Shown here: piece after piece, positions 1 to 7,944 of the stretch | Layout of the letters: every line of letters begins with the position of its first letter | Position numbering within the stretch: the stretch's first letter is position 1 | Assembly: GCA_910587305.1 (NCBI GenBank) | Contig: CAJUKV010000032.1 | Coordinates: forward strand, 1-40,493 | From: an uncultured Lachnospiraceae bacterium | GTDB lineage: Bacteria; Bacillota; Clostridia; Lachnospirales; Lachnospiraceae | DNA: 40,493 bases | Reading direction: 5' to 3' | The notes under the pieces: model-generated | What the model was told of the DNA's origin: nothing | Seen by the model: the letters and a program-made list of their open reading frames with translations, nothing else | Database searches by the model: none | Program-made: the position numbers and the translations under genes

Positions 1-1
1 C

Positions 2-180
2 CATAAACAGGGAGATTCAGCCATTTTACTTTTTAATAAGTGTTTAAAACGGGATCATATCACAATTTATCGTGGTAAGCAATAGTTTTTCGAATGTTTG
101 TTCTTACAAAATAACTATGAAGCTGAAGGCCGCCTGGTACAACGTACTCAGGAACTTAATTTTCGTGGTAACAGACATTA
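2..180 (+). pseudogene. Possible degenerate 3' end of an unrecognised gene
   Basis: One plus-strand frame starting at base 2 reads through the left edge for about 27 codons to a TAG at 83-85, then stays open in the same frame past the rarA stop. The residues after the TAG (including ELNFRGNRHYKDFLKA) look protein-like. This could be the tail of a gene inactivated by a nonsense mutation, or chance. I do not recognise the family. Confidence 0.2.
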
Positions 181-1500
181 TAAAGATTTTTTAAAAGCCT
201 TAATCCTCTCCAAACGCTCCTTCACTTCTCTCTCCGCTCCCTGCTCTGTGGGCGTATAATATTCCCTGCCCTCGAGAGAATCAGGAAGACACTTCATATC
301 CGTAAGCTTTTCCTTTGTATTGTGGGCATACTGATACCCCTCCCCATAGTGAAGCTCCTGCATCAGGCCGGTAACGCCATTTCTGATCTGCAGTGGTACC
401 GGTTCGGTCAACATCTTCTCCGCGTCCGCTTTTGCCTTGTTGTAGCCTATGTAAAGGGCATTGGATTTGGGCGCCATGGAAAGATACACCACCGTATGGC
501 TTAAATTCACATTGCATTCGGGCATTCCATTAAAATGGCATGCCTGATATGCGGCAACCGCCACCTGTAAAGCCTGGGAGTCCGCCATCCCCACGTCCTC
601 ACTGGCAAACCGAATTAGCCTCCTTGCCACATAAAGGGGATCTTCTCCGGCTTCTAACATTCGCGCCAGCCAGTAAATGGCCGCATCCGGATCGCTGTTT
701 CGCATTGACTTGTGCAGTGCGGATATCAGGTTATAATGCTCCTCCCCGTTTCTGTCATACAAAAGCATCTTTTTCCCTGTGCACTGCTCTAAAATTTCCT
801 CCTGCACGGAAATGGAGCCGTCCGTCTCTATCCGTCCGTTTAACACTGCCATATCCAGCGTATTTAAGGCTGTTCTGGCGTCCCCGTTTGCAAAAACGGC
901 TATGGCCTTTAACAGTCTATCTTCTATATGAATTGTATAATTGCCAAGTCCTCTTTTATCTGTCAGCGCATGATGCAGCAGCTTTTCCATATCCTGCACG
1001 GATAAAGCTCTGAGCACAAACACCTTACACCTTGACAAAAGAGCCGAATTGATCTCAAAAGAGGGATTTTCCGTAGTAGCCCCGATTAAAATAATGCTCC
1101 CCTTTTCCACATAGGGCAAAAAAGCATCCTGCTGGGCTTTGTTAAAGCGATGAATTTCGTCCACAAATACAATTGTTCTTTTCCCCGACATGCGGTCAAG
1201 CTCCGCCTGCTTCATGACATCCTTTATTTCCTTAATACCGCTTGTGACGGCGCTAAAATCAATAAATGACGCCTGTGTCTTTCTGGCGATAATCCGCGCA
1301 AGCGTGGTCTTCCCCACTCCCGGAGGGCCCCAGAAAATCATGGAACAAAGCATGTCCTTTTCCAAAAGATTCTGTAGTACCTTTCCCTTTCCCACCAGAT
1401 GTTCTTGACCAATATAGTCATCTAATGATTGAGGACGCAGCCTGCTGGCCAAAGGCGCGCTTATATTGACTTCCTGTGTAAATAGCGATAATTGCTCCAT
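178..1500 (-). CDS. rarA: Replication-associated recombination protein A (RarA/MgsA), AAA+ ATPase
   Basis: Clamp-loader-like AAA+ ATPase of the RarA/MgsA/WRNIP1 family, which acts at stalled or damaged replication forks in the cytoplasm. From the chosen ATG the protein is 440 residues, normal for the family. Walker A GPPGVGKTT is at residues 58-66 and Walker B VFVDEIHRF near 111-119, followed by sensor-1 GATTENPSFE and the C-terminal tetramerisation region. The start at 1500 (MEQLSLF) is preferred over upstream in-frame codons at 1506 and 1527 because GGGGG lies about 6 nt upstream of it and MEQLSLF is typical of RarA N-termini. It is transcribed away from the YcxB-like gene region, with a 150-nt spacer holding a 28-bp tandem repeat. 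Family identity is secure. Confidence 0.96.
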   Translation of the reverse strand: MEQLSLFTQEVNISAPLASRLRPQSLDDYIGQEHLVGKGKVLQNLLEKDMLCSMIFWGPPGVGKTTLARIIARKTQASFIDFSAVTSGIKEIKDVMKQAELDRMSGKRTIVFVDEIHRFNKAQQDAFLPYVEKGSIILIGATTENPSFEINSALLSRCKVFVLRALSVQDMEKLLHHALTDKRGLGNYTIHIEDRLLKAIAVFANGDARTALNTLDMAVLNGRIETDGSISVQEEILEQCTGKKMLLYDRNGEEHYNLISALHKSMRNSDPDAAIYWLARMLEAGEDPLYVARRLIRFASEDVGMADSQALQVAVAAYQACHFNGMPECNVNLSHTVVYLSMAPKSNALYIGYNKAKADAEKMLTEPVPLQIRNGVTGLMQELHYGEGYQYAHNTKEKLTDMKCLPDSLEGREYYTPTEQGAEREVKERLERIKAFKKSL

Positions 1501-1593
1501 ACTCATCCCCCGGCAAAACGCAATCAAACAAAACTTATTATCATAATATAATAGGTAAATTCAACCCGGAGCTTTGCATCTGCTGCATAAGCG

Positions 1594-1649
1594 CCTTAAC
1601 CGATATAGCTCCCTTTGGACACCTTAACATATATAGCGCCCTTTGTACA
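1594..1649. repeat. Two tandem copies of a 28-bp repeat
   Basis: Copy 1 is 1594-1621 and copy 2 is 1622-1649; both begin CCTTAAC, share ATATAGC and CCCTTTG, and end ACA, with a partial third start (CCTCAAT) after them. The pair sits in the spacer upstream of rarA and just beyond the stop of the YcxB-like gene. No function is evident. Confidence 0.7.
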
Positions 1650-1651
1650 CC

Positions 1652-2917
1652 TCAATCCCATATAAAATAGCGGAAATCAGTAAAGTTTTTTACCCTGTCA
1701 AATTCCTCCTTCGGCAAAAACAGATATCTGTAAGGGGTAATTTCCTCCTTTTCCGGACAATATACCGAAATGCTGTAGCCGCTAAGGCTCCTTTTGCCCC
1801 AGAGCATATCCGCCGGTTCCAGGACTTCTCTTTCCTCACTTAAATAAATCACATTCTCCTCATAGGAAGAAAATTCTCTCCACCCATAATACAGGATACC
1901 ATATTCATTCTCCTGCCATTTTTCCACTGTCTCCTTTACCGGCGCCGCCTCCATCCCTGCCACCAGCATATTAAAATCCTTTTCCTCCTCATAAACCCCA
2001 TTTGTGATACCGTGCAGGTCAATCCGTATTTTATCCGATTTATTTCTGTCATAGGAAATCAAATAACTGTCCACATAATTACCATTCTCGTCGAATCCCT
2101 TCAGCATCGTATCAAAACTTATGATTGTCCCATCGGGCCTGAAATGAAGGGAAAAACTGGTGGCAAGGCAAAGTCTCCCAGGCAGCTTAACCTTCTTTTC
2201 AATATCTTCCAAAATCCCGGACAGCTTATCTTCATAAAGATTATCATGTGCCAGCTCCGTCCTTTTGGTATTTTTCATTTCCTGCAAAAACCACGACAGC
2301 TTTCCATTGTAAGGGAGGGCGCTTCTTACCACAAGCCCTGTTCCAAGCAGGCTGATGAATATCCATCCTATCAAAATCGGCGTTTTCAAAAAGCAATTCT
2401 TTCTGATGCCCGTTGCCGAAAGCTTTAACTTTAAAAACTCCCTTTCTTCCTCGCCGTGCAAAGGCCGGAGAGTTGAATCCTTTGCCTCATTCTCCGGCTC
2501 AATGATAACAAAATGCCCGGCTTTATCAGCAAGGCAGCATCCCTTCCTGTACCAGCGATAGTACGCAAGCTCTGAAAAGGGAATCTCCTTGTGGTAATCG
2601 TTAATCCGTACGGTCAACAGATCATTTTCTATGGAAAACTCCTTATAAGTAAAAGGCAGACTGTTTTTCTGATATTTCCTACAGGATAAAAAAAATCTTA
2701 GAAGTAGTATCATAAAAATAACAACGCATACCAACAGCACCGGAACATTCTTTTTGATTCTTCCATATTGGCATAAGGAAAAGACATGAAACCATGTTAT
2801 TCCGCCCAAAAATAAAACCGGAATACGGCAAAAAAAGCGGTAAAACATTTCTTTGCGTATTCTTTTTCTAAAAGTCCTTTCCGCATAAAGCTGCGTATAT
2901 TTTATACCTCTTATCAA
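1652..2917 (-). CDS. YcxB-like membrane protein
   Basis: About 421-residue membrane protein. Two hydrophobic segments lie near the N-terminus (around residues 28-45 and 58-75) and another near residues 183-200. Between them is a soluble stretch containing FSIENDLLTVRINDYHKEIP and AYYRWYRKG, which resembles the YcxB-like domain seen in Firmicute membrane proteins of unknown role. The C-terminal 220 residues would be on the outer face and are not recognised. The TTG start at 2917 is chosen because AGAGGG lies 5 nt upstream; an ATG at 2848 has a weaker site. It is divergent from the superoxide dismutase gene. The biochemical role is unknown. Confidence 0.7.
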   Translation of the reverse strand: MIRGIKYTQLYAERTFRKRIRKEMFYRFFCRIPVLFLGGITWFHVFSLCQYGRIKKNVPVLLVCVVIFMILLLRFFLSCRKYQKNSLPFTYKEFSIENDLLTVRINDYHKEIPFSELAYYRWYRKGCCLADKAGHFVIIEPENEAKDSTLRPLHGEEEREFLKLKLSATGIRKNCFLKTPILIGWIFISLLGTGLVVRSALPYNGKLSWFLQEMKNTKRTELAHDNLYEDKLSGILEDIEKKVKLPGRLCLATSFSLHFRPDGTIISFDTMLKGFDENGNYVDSYLISYDRNKSDKIRIDLHGITNGVYEEEKDFNMLVAGMEAAPVKETVEKWQENEYGILYYGWREFSSYEENVIYLSEEREVLEPADMLWGKRSLSGYSISVYCPEKEEITPYRYLFLPKEEFDRVKNFTDFRYFIWD

Positions 2918-3078
2918 ATTTTCCCTCTTTTCTTTTGGGGCTGGTACAGCCAGCCTTCAACTTCAACATATGGCAATATTCCGTATTACCTCCTCTGTCG
3001 AAACCAATTTTACTGCATAGAATATAGAGATAATGAAGAAAGCTTTCCAAAGCTGACCGATATAAGGAGGAATTCCTC

Positions 3079-3558
3079 ATGTCTTTTATCAACTCCCTTT
3101 ATCCGACAATTCCCGACGCCCAGGCGCTTGTCCAGGGAAATGAATCCTATCCTGATTTAGGAGGCATCGTCCTTTTCTGCCAGATGCCATATGGCGTTTT
3201 TATCAACGCACAGTTTCACGGGCTGCCGCCCATTTACACAGCGAACGCTAACCGCTTCATGGGCTTTCATATTCATGAAAACGGTGATTGTTCTTTGGAT
3301 CCAAACCGGGAATTTGCCTTTACAGGAAATCACTATAATCCGGACAATGCACTGCATCCCAATCATCGCGGCGATCTGCCGCCTGTTATTAACTGCAACG
3401 GCTATGGGTGGCAGTCTTTTCTGACAGACGCTTTCCGTGTGGAAGAAATTATTGGCCTCAGTGTCGTCCTTCACGCCATGCCGGACGACTTTATGACACA
3501 ACCGTCAGGTAATAGCGGCGCTAAGATTGGCTGCGGCATTATCAGGGTATACAATTAA
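3079..3558 (+). CDS. Cu/Zn-type superoxide dismutase family protein, no signal peptide
   Basis: 159-residue member of the SodC fold family, expected to convert superoxide to oxygen and hydrogen peroxide. The metal ligands look complete: H64 and H66 in GFHIHENGDC, the bridging H85 in GNHYNP, H93, H96 and D99 in HPNHRGDL, and H132 in VVLHAMPDD. C71 and C152 are placed to form the conserved disulfide. AGGAGG upstream supports the start at 3079. Unlike most bacterial SodC there is no signal peptide or lipobox, so the product appears cytoplasmic. It stands alone, divergent from the YcxB-like gene. Ligand conservation suggests an active enzyme, though whether it binds Cu and Zn in an anaerobe is untested. 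Confidence 0.92.
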   Translation: MSFINSLYPTIPDAQALVQGNESYPDLGGIVLFCQMPYGVFINAQFHGLPPIYTANANRFMGFHIHENGDCSLDPNREFAFTGNHYNPDNALHPNHRGDLPPVINCNGYGWQSFLTDAFRVEEIIGLSVVLHAMPDDFMTQPSGNSGAKIGCGIIRVYN

Positions 3559-3601
3559 TCAATAGTCCGACAAAAAACCGAACGAAAACAAGTGTAAACG
3601 C

Positions 3602-3662
3602 AACGGGGCATCTATCTGCTGTGACATAAAACCATTTTCACAGTGAATCCGGATTGCCCCGG
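3602..3662. terminator. Possible shared terminator between convergent genes
   Basis: A GGGGCA/TGCCCC pair encloses an inner CTGTGA/TCACAG pair between the convergent superoxide dismutase and M56 genes. The stem is interrupted and lacks a clean T-tract, so this is weak. Confidence 0.3.
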
Positions 3663-3691
3663 CAGCAAAATATGGCAATTTGATATCAGGC

Positions 3692-5962
3692 TTACTGCTT
3701 TAACACATATTTATCAAACACCCAGTTTTCTCCCAAATCCTCCGAAATATACCTTGCTTTTATACCGCCATTTTTACCGTATTCCTCTTCTCCCACATCT
3801 AACACAAGCTGACCCTCTTCAAAAAAGGGGGCGTAAGCGATGGAGTAATATTCCTTTTTCCCGTGAAAGGAGGCTATACTCCAGCTGATTCCGCCGTCAT
3901 TCGTTCTAATTACATAGGGCTCCTGAGAATCCCTGATTGTGATAAAACCTATTTCAATTGTGATAAACCGCATATCCATTGTCAGGGAATGGAGCATGAG
4001 TTCTCCCCCTTTTTCTACCATAAGCTCTTTCCAGCTTTTTCCCCCGTCTTGCGTCACAAAACATGCCGTGCCTTCCTGCCACATAGTCCGCTCACAGGTA
4101 AGCAGAAGGTAACCGGTCTCATTGTCCTTTGGGAAAGACACAAACAAACGCCTGACCGAGCCATAATCCTTTGTCACAACGCTGTTTCTAAATACGCCTG
4201 TTTCTTCATCATAATAAACCACCTGAACCGGCGTCCCCGGACTCTGCCCAAAGCTGCCGCACCCGCCATAAGCGAAAATCTGCTTTATCCCATTACACTG
4301 ATAGCTTCCATCCTGCAGCCTGGTGAGAGCGCCGTCCATTTCGTCCCCTCTGGTAAAAAGATCCTCTAAGGTGACCGGAACGGTCATCCACTCCTCCTCC
4401 CCATCTTTTTTCATTTCAAGACTGCCGTCGCTTGTCCTCACCGCAAATCCCGGCTCCGTTTCAAAATCCGGCTTTCCCACAAAGCAGGGAACATCGCTGT
4501 AATCTGTTTGAGGGTATCTGGCGCGAAACGCCTCCACCGTCTCATCCATTTCCCCAATTCCCTTAAGCTCAAATACCTGATCCCCTACCATCTTTACATG
4601 AACCGCTAAGGGATAATAAACATAGTAATAACCATCCACCTTTTCCGTCCTGCCAAAAAACGGTAATTCATCTTCCGTTTTCGCCGTAGACGTATCTTCC
4701 CAAAATTCCCGAAGAACCACTGCAAACACAGCTTCTCTTTGGTCTCCTGCAAGGAGCCTTTGATAGGAAGTTTCCGGATAATCATAAGCTCCATCCGCCA
4801 AAATCCGCTCGCTTGCGGCAATTTGATCTCTGTCATAGTTCAAATACCGGTACACTAACCGACTGACACTTTCTCCATAATAGTTAGGTCTCGTAAGCCC
4901 AATCTGCCATGGGCCGGATGTCTCAAACGGTAATTGACCATTTTGGTCTGAGTCTGCTTCCCTTCCGTTCAAGGTCTGTACCTCTTTGCTATAAGCGTCT
5001 TCCTCAACCGGATCTAACGCTAACATCCTCTCAAGCGTTTTGTCTGTAAAACACTCCGGCTTTTCATATCCTTCATATATATTTTCCGGCGCTTTTTGTA
5101 CCTGATGCTCCTTTATTCTTCCCCACCCTGTTACGGATATTACCAGTACCGTTTCGGCCAGCAATAACGCCGCCGCCATTTTCGCAATCACATCATAGGG
5201 TCTTTTCTCCTCCATAATTGCTAAAATTCTTGCCTGCATTTCCTTCCCGTTGGCGCCGAAAAAGGCCGAATGCACGCATTCCCTTTCCTGCACTTTTTTA
5301 AGACTGTCAATCAAAAACTGCCCATATTCAGCCCGCTTATCCTTTGCGCATCCTGCTATGACCGTCTCGTCACAGTCAATTTCAATGTCCCTTCTGCCAA
5401 CACTGCAAATCAGATATGCAAATGGATTGTACCAGCAAACCGCCTCGCACAAAAAAAGAAACAGCTTATACCATGTGTCTCTGTGCTTAATATGCACACA
5501 TTCATGAAAAAGCGCCATATCACAGGTCTCATCATCTTTGATCCACTCTGGCAGCAATAACACCGGTTTGTAAAATCCCAGCACAAAGGGCGTTGCCGCT
5601 TTAGGGCTTTTGTAAATGACCTTCCTGCTCTCCCTTTCTATTCCCGCACGTACACAGGCTCTTTCATATCTGCTTATAAGCCCTTCCTCGCAGGCAGGGT
5701 ACATACCATGAATGCACGTCACCCGAAACTTCCGATAGCGAATCAAAAAAAGCAATATCATCACCGCGCTCACAAAACTCGTTCCAAGCACTACAAGCGC
5801 AAAACCTTTATGATAAAAGGCAAAGGGCAGATTCAATCTGACGCATCCCCGATACCAAATATAATCCGCCTCATACCTGATTTTATTTAGCAAAAAGACA
5901 TGGAACAGACATAACTGCACCATCAAAAGCGCCCAAATAACCTTTTTCCATCTTCCGCTCAT
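3692..5962 (-). CDS. M56 family (BlaR1/MecR1-type) sensor metallopeptidase with C-terminal Asp-box domain
   Basis: 756-residue membrane protein, the sensor partner of the BlaI-type repressor next door. TM segments are near residues 8-26 and 54-75, then the M56 zinc peptidase with HECVH at 153-157 and downstream EIDCDE, then a TM near 275-295. In BlaR1 systems this protease is triggered by ligand binding outside the cell and leads to repressor cleavage. Here the large extracellular C-terminus is not a penicillin-binding-like domain; it carries three Asp-box (BNR) motifs, TQDGGKSW (~637), TNDGGISW (~687) and SEDLGENW (~740), as in beta-propeller glycan-binding proteins. The start at 5962 has AAAGGAG upstream. 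An open frame further upstream is a 15-bp tandem repeat and is excluded. The ligand is unknown. Confidence 0.9.
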   Translation of the reverse strand: MSGRWKKVIWALLMVQLCLFHVFLLNKIRYEADYIWYRGCVRLNLPFAFYHKGFALVVLGTSFVSAVMILLFLIRYRKFRVTCIHGMYPACEEGLISRYERACVRAGIERESRKVIYKSPKAATPFVLGFYKPVLLLPEWIKDDETCDMALFHECVHIKHRDTWYKLFLFLCEAVCWYNPFAYLICSVGRRDIEIDCDETVIAGCAKDKRAEYGQFLIDSLKKVQERECVHSAFFGANGKEMQARILAIMEEKRPYDVIAKMAAALLLAETVLVISVTGWGRIKEHQVQKAPENIYEGYEKPECFTDKTLERMLALDPVEEDAYSKEVQTLNGREADSDQNGQLPFETSGPWQIGLTRPNYYGESVSRLVYRYLNYDRDQIAASERILADGAYDYPETSYQRLLAGDQREAVFAVVLREFWEDTSTAKTEDELPFFGRTEKVDGYYYVYYPLAVHVKMVGDQVFELKGIGEMDETVEAFRARYPQTDYSDVPCFVGKPDFETEPGFAVRTSDGSLEMKKDGEEEWMTVPVTLEDLFTRGDEMDGALTRLQDGSYQCNGIKQIFAYGGCGSFGQSPGTPVQVVYYDEETGVFRNSVVTKDYGSVRRLFVSFPKDNETGYLLLTCERTMWQEGTACFVTQDGGKSWKELMVEKGGELMLHSLTMDMRFITIEIGFITIRDSQEPYVIRTNDGGISWSIASFHGKKEYYSIAYAPFFEEGQLVLDVGEEEYGKNGGIKARYISEDLGENWVFDKYVLKQ

Positions 5963-5972
5963 TTGCTCTCTC

Positions 5973-6017
5973 CTTTTAACTTGCATACTTTTAACTTGCA
6001 TACTTCTGACTTGCATA
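5973..6017. repeat. Three tandem copies of a 15-bp repeat upstream of the M56 gene
   Basis: Copies at 5973-5987, 5988-6002 and 6003-6017 read CTTTTAACTTGCATA twice, then a copy with two changes. The first overlaps the Shine-Dalgarno of the M56 gene, and each copy holds an in-frame ATG on the minus strand, so copy number could alter the leader or the annotated N-terminus. Confidence 0.85.
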
Positions 6018-6117
6018 TCGCGATAATTCATCTTGCCCGAATCATAAGAAACCGCCGCAAGATAGCTTTAGCTTACTTATATCCCCCCAAAATTGACCTC
6101 GAAAGCACCGCAATTCC

Positions 6118-6525
6118 TTACGATTTATCCCCCGGTTCCTCCGGGCGGTTAACGCTTCTTTGCTCATCTAAGAAATTCTGCAGCTTATCAATCTCCGTAT
6201 CGCTTAGCCTCTCGCCGCTGTATAACGCCGCGGCAAATAAAGACAGAGAATTTCCAAACAAATTTTTCAAAACCTTTTTTCCGGTTTCCTGCAAATAAGG
6301 TTCCTTTTCCCTGATGGCGGTATAGTAATTTATTTTCCCTCTTTTTTCCTTCACAAGAAATCCTCTTTCCTCCAGGCGGGATAAAAGCGTCAGAACCGTG
6401 CTTGGCATCACATTCTTACCACTGCACATTTTTTCCTCAATCTCAATTCTCGTTACCGGCCTTTTGGCCTCCCAAATAATCATCATCAATTCCTGTTCCG
6501 CTTCCGGTAATCTCCTCACGTTCAT
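6118..6525 (-). CDS. BlaI/MecI/CopY family transcriptional repressor
   Basis: 135-residue winged-helix repressor of the BlaI/MecI family, upstream of and in the same direction as the M56 sensor peptidase (155-nt gap). The N-terminal helix-turn-helix includes RLPEAEQELMMIIWE, PVTRIEIEE and STVLTLLSRLEERGFLV, all typical of the family; the C-terminal helices (residues 85-125) would dimerise and carry the cleavage site. The ATG at 6525 fits GGAAAGG 7 nt upstream better than the ATG at 6531. By analogy it represses its own promoter and is inactivated when the M56 partner senses its ligand. No beta-lactamase gene is adjacent, so the target regulon is open. Confidence 0.93.
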   Translation of the reverse strand: MNVRRLPEAEQELMMIIWEAKRPVTRIEIEEKMCSGKNVMPSTVLTLLSRLEERGFLVKEKRGKINYYTAIREKEPYLQETGKKVLKNLFGNSLSLFAAALYSGERLSDTEIDKLQNFLDEQRSVNRPEEPGDKS

Positions 6526-6576
6526 AACCATGCCTTTCCATAGCCTGCCACATTCCCTGCATGCGCTTATTTATAT

Positions 6577-6633
6577 ATGTAGAAACATTGCTTTGCAGAC
6601 GTACTGTGTTGTGTAGTAAATATTTATTCTACA
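6577..6633. promoter_or_regulatory. Putative BlaI-type operator region
   Basis: Three TGTAG/CTACA half-sites, the kind recognised by BlaI/MecI repressors, occur at 6578-6582, 6612-6616 and 6629-6633, just upstream of the repressor gene. The last two form an inverted pair 12 nt apart. The inference rests on half-site sequence and position only. Confidence 0.45.
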
Positions 6634-6760
6634 TTTGTCTAATATAAGGTAGCATAAATCCATTCTGATGTCAATCGGTAGCTCTACTTCTATGGAAAGG
6701 GCTGCCATGTCGCAGAAGCCTGCGTCCTCACTCCGCTAAATGAAAACTCTTCCTGTTTTA

Positions 6761-6826
6761 TCACAATTGAGCATGGACGATTTTCTCCCTACTCGCAGCG
6801 CGGCCCGTACGCCACTTTAGTGACAT
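6761..6826 (-). CDS. Micro-ORF carried by a 68-bp repeat (copy 1)
   Basis: A 21-codon ORF (MSLKWRTGRAASREKI...) starts at an ATG preceded by GGAGG with a 4-nt spacer. The same arrangement occurs in the other repeat copy (26539-26598), where the peptide begins MRLKWCMGCAAGREKI. Conservation of start, Shine-Dalgarno and frame suggests translation is possible, but most codon changes are non-synonymous, so this may only be a by-product of the repeat. Confidence 0.3.
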   Translation of the reverse strand: MSLKWRTGRAASREKIVHAQL

Positions 6827-6847
6827 ATTTCCTCCGCACGGGCCTGT
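6780..6847. repeat. 68-bp intergenic repeat, copy 1
   Basis: Aligns without gaps to 26552-26619, about 56 of 68 positions identical by eye. Both copies lie in intergenic DNA upstream of minus-strand genes. Here GGCCCGT and ACGGGCC can pair; the second copy does not preserve that stem well. Confidence 0.75.
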
Positions 6848-6922
6848 GAATAAAAAGAGATGGAAAACATTCCATCTTTTTTACATTCATTATTGCATGA
6901 TAGTATTCTTTACCTGCGTAAT

Positions 6923-7071
6923 CACACTTTCCGACATGCCGCCTTGCGGCACAAACAATACATGAATTATTTCAGAAGAATCGCCCAAGGCGATTCTTCG
7001 AGAGATGACTTAGATTTTCTTAGGCGGCGTCCTTTGACGCCTTAGAAAATCTTCATCTCTTCTTCACACTT
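6923..7071 (-). repeat. Structured intergenic repeat, copy A (149 bp)
   Basis: Bounded by CACACTT at both ends. On the plus strand it holds three hairpins: TGCCGC/GCGGCA (6937-6951), GAAGAATCGC/GCGATTCTTC (6975-6999) and a 41-nt hairpin with lower stem AGATTTTCT/AGAAAATCT (7012-7052). It differs from the reverse complement of copy B at about two positions. Read on the minus strand it lies between the DUF4325 fragment, whose stop codon it supplies, and the BlaI gene. Confidence 0.9.
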
Positions 7072-7460
7072 ATCACATTTTTATTTGCATTTTTCACTTT
7101 TATTTCAATTTCGGGATGCTTATTTTTAAAAACACAAAAAATCTCATGTACAAATGCTCTCCCTACATCATCTATCCCATCAAAGTCAAGTTCAATTTCC
7201 TCAAATTTATCAAATCCGCTGCACAACCTTCTTGCTTGGGAGCGTGAGACCGGAAAATCACTTAATATCGAACTTTTTATGGGTATTTGTGTCTTATAAA
7301 AGCCTCTTTCATCAGATATAAACATATCAAACACCTCTCTTAACTGTCGTTTTGAATTATTCCATAGTGACATATGTTCCCTTTTCATCTTCCGGTATTT
7401 TTCCGGATGGTCTATCAATTGTGCATATATCAGTGGAAGCATTTCTATCATAAGCTTCAT
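7053..7460 (-). pseudogene. Fragment of a DUF4325 (STAS-like) protein
   Basis: About 135 residues ending in a STAS-like DUF4325 domain, recognised from SRSQARRLCSGFDKFEEIEL, then DFDGIDDVGRAFVHEIF and FKNKHPEIEI. The preceding part (NNSKRQLREVFDMF...YKTQIPI) also resembles the linker before that domain in longer proteins. There is no convincing ribosome binding site at 7460 or at the internal ATG 7388, and the last codons and stop come from repeat copy A. I read it as a 5'-truncated remnant rather than a complete gene. Family recognition is from memory of the motif pattern. Confidence 0.55.
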
Positions 7461-7510
7461 GCACAAATATCATTTAACATAAGGTCAGCTTGCGGAGCGT
7501 GCTGTCCGTT

Positions 7511-7560
7511 GTTTTCTCACGGAATGCGCAGCAAGTGCGCATTCCTGACCCGTGAAAAGT
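7511..7560. repeat. Long interrupted palindrome
   Basis: Inner arms GGAATGCGC and GCGCATTCC around a short loop, with outer arms TTTTCTCACGG and CCGTGAAAA. It lies in the spacer left of the M16 peptidase gene and could form a cruciform or an RNA hairpin. There is no T-tract. Confidence 0.6.
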
Positions 7561-7599
7561 AACTAAATACAATCACAGTCTTTTGTGACGCATTGTATG

Positions 7600-7628
7600 T
7601 TGACTTATTGTATTCGCTCGATTATGCT
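7600..7628 (+). promoter_or_regulatory. Candidate sigma-A promoter for the M16 peptidase gene
   Basis: TTGACT (7600-7605), a 17-nt spacer and TATGCT (7623-7628). If used, it gives a leader of about 310 nt before the start at 7945. I see no known riboswitch in that leader; otherwise 7467-7944 holds only the palindrome at 7511-7560. Confidence 0.5.
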
Positions 7629-7944
7629 GGAAAAGGGAGCTGCGATTTAGCGCCTTCTACCGCAACAGATTTATTCTGTGGAATTGGCAGCTTTCCTCCA
7701 TTAACTTGAAAAGAATAAGACATTCTACTCCTGCGGTGAACCGTCTCCAACTATAACAACACAGTTTTATGGATATGGAAATGGAAGATTTGGGCATATA
7801 TCCATGCAATGTCGGATATAGGGCGGCATGAAAAAATAGAAATATCACAATAATATAACAACCTTTCACTCGCAAGTTTGTGTCTGCGCGGCCTTCACAA
7901 ATTTGATATATGCAAAAAGCAGCGCAGAAATGAGGGAAATCACA

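Noticed and set aside
6860..7045. 61-codon plus-strand ORF ending in residues shared with another small ORF at 12360-12545
   Set aside because: The shared C-terminal peptide is simply the translation of the structured repeat; copies A and B give the same residues. Not a protein family.
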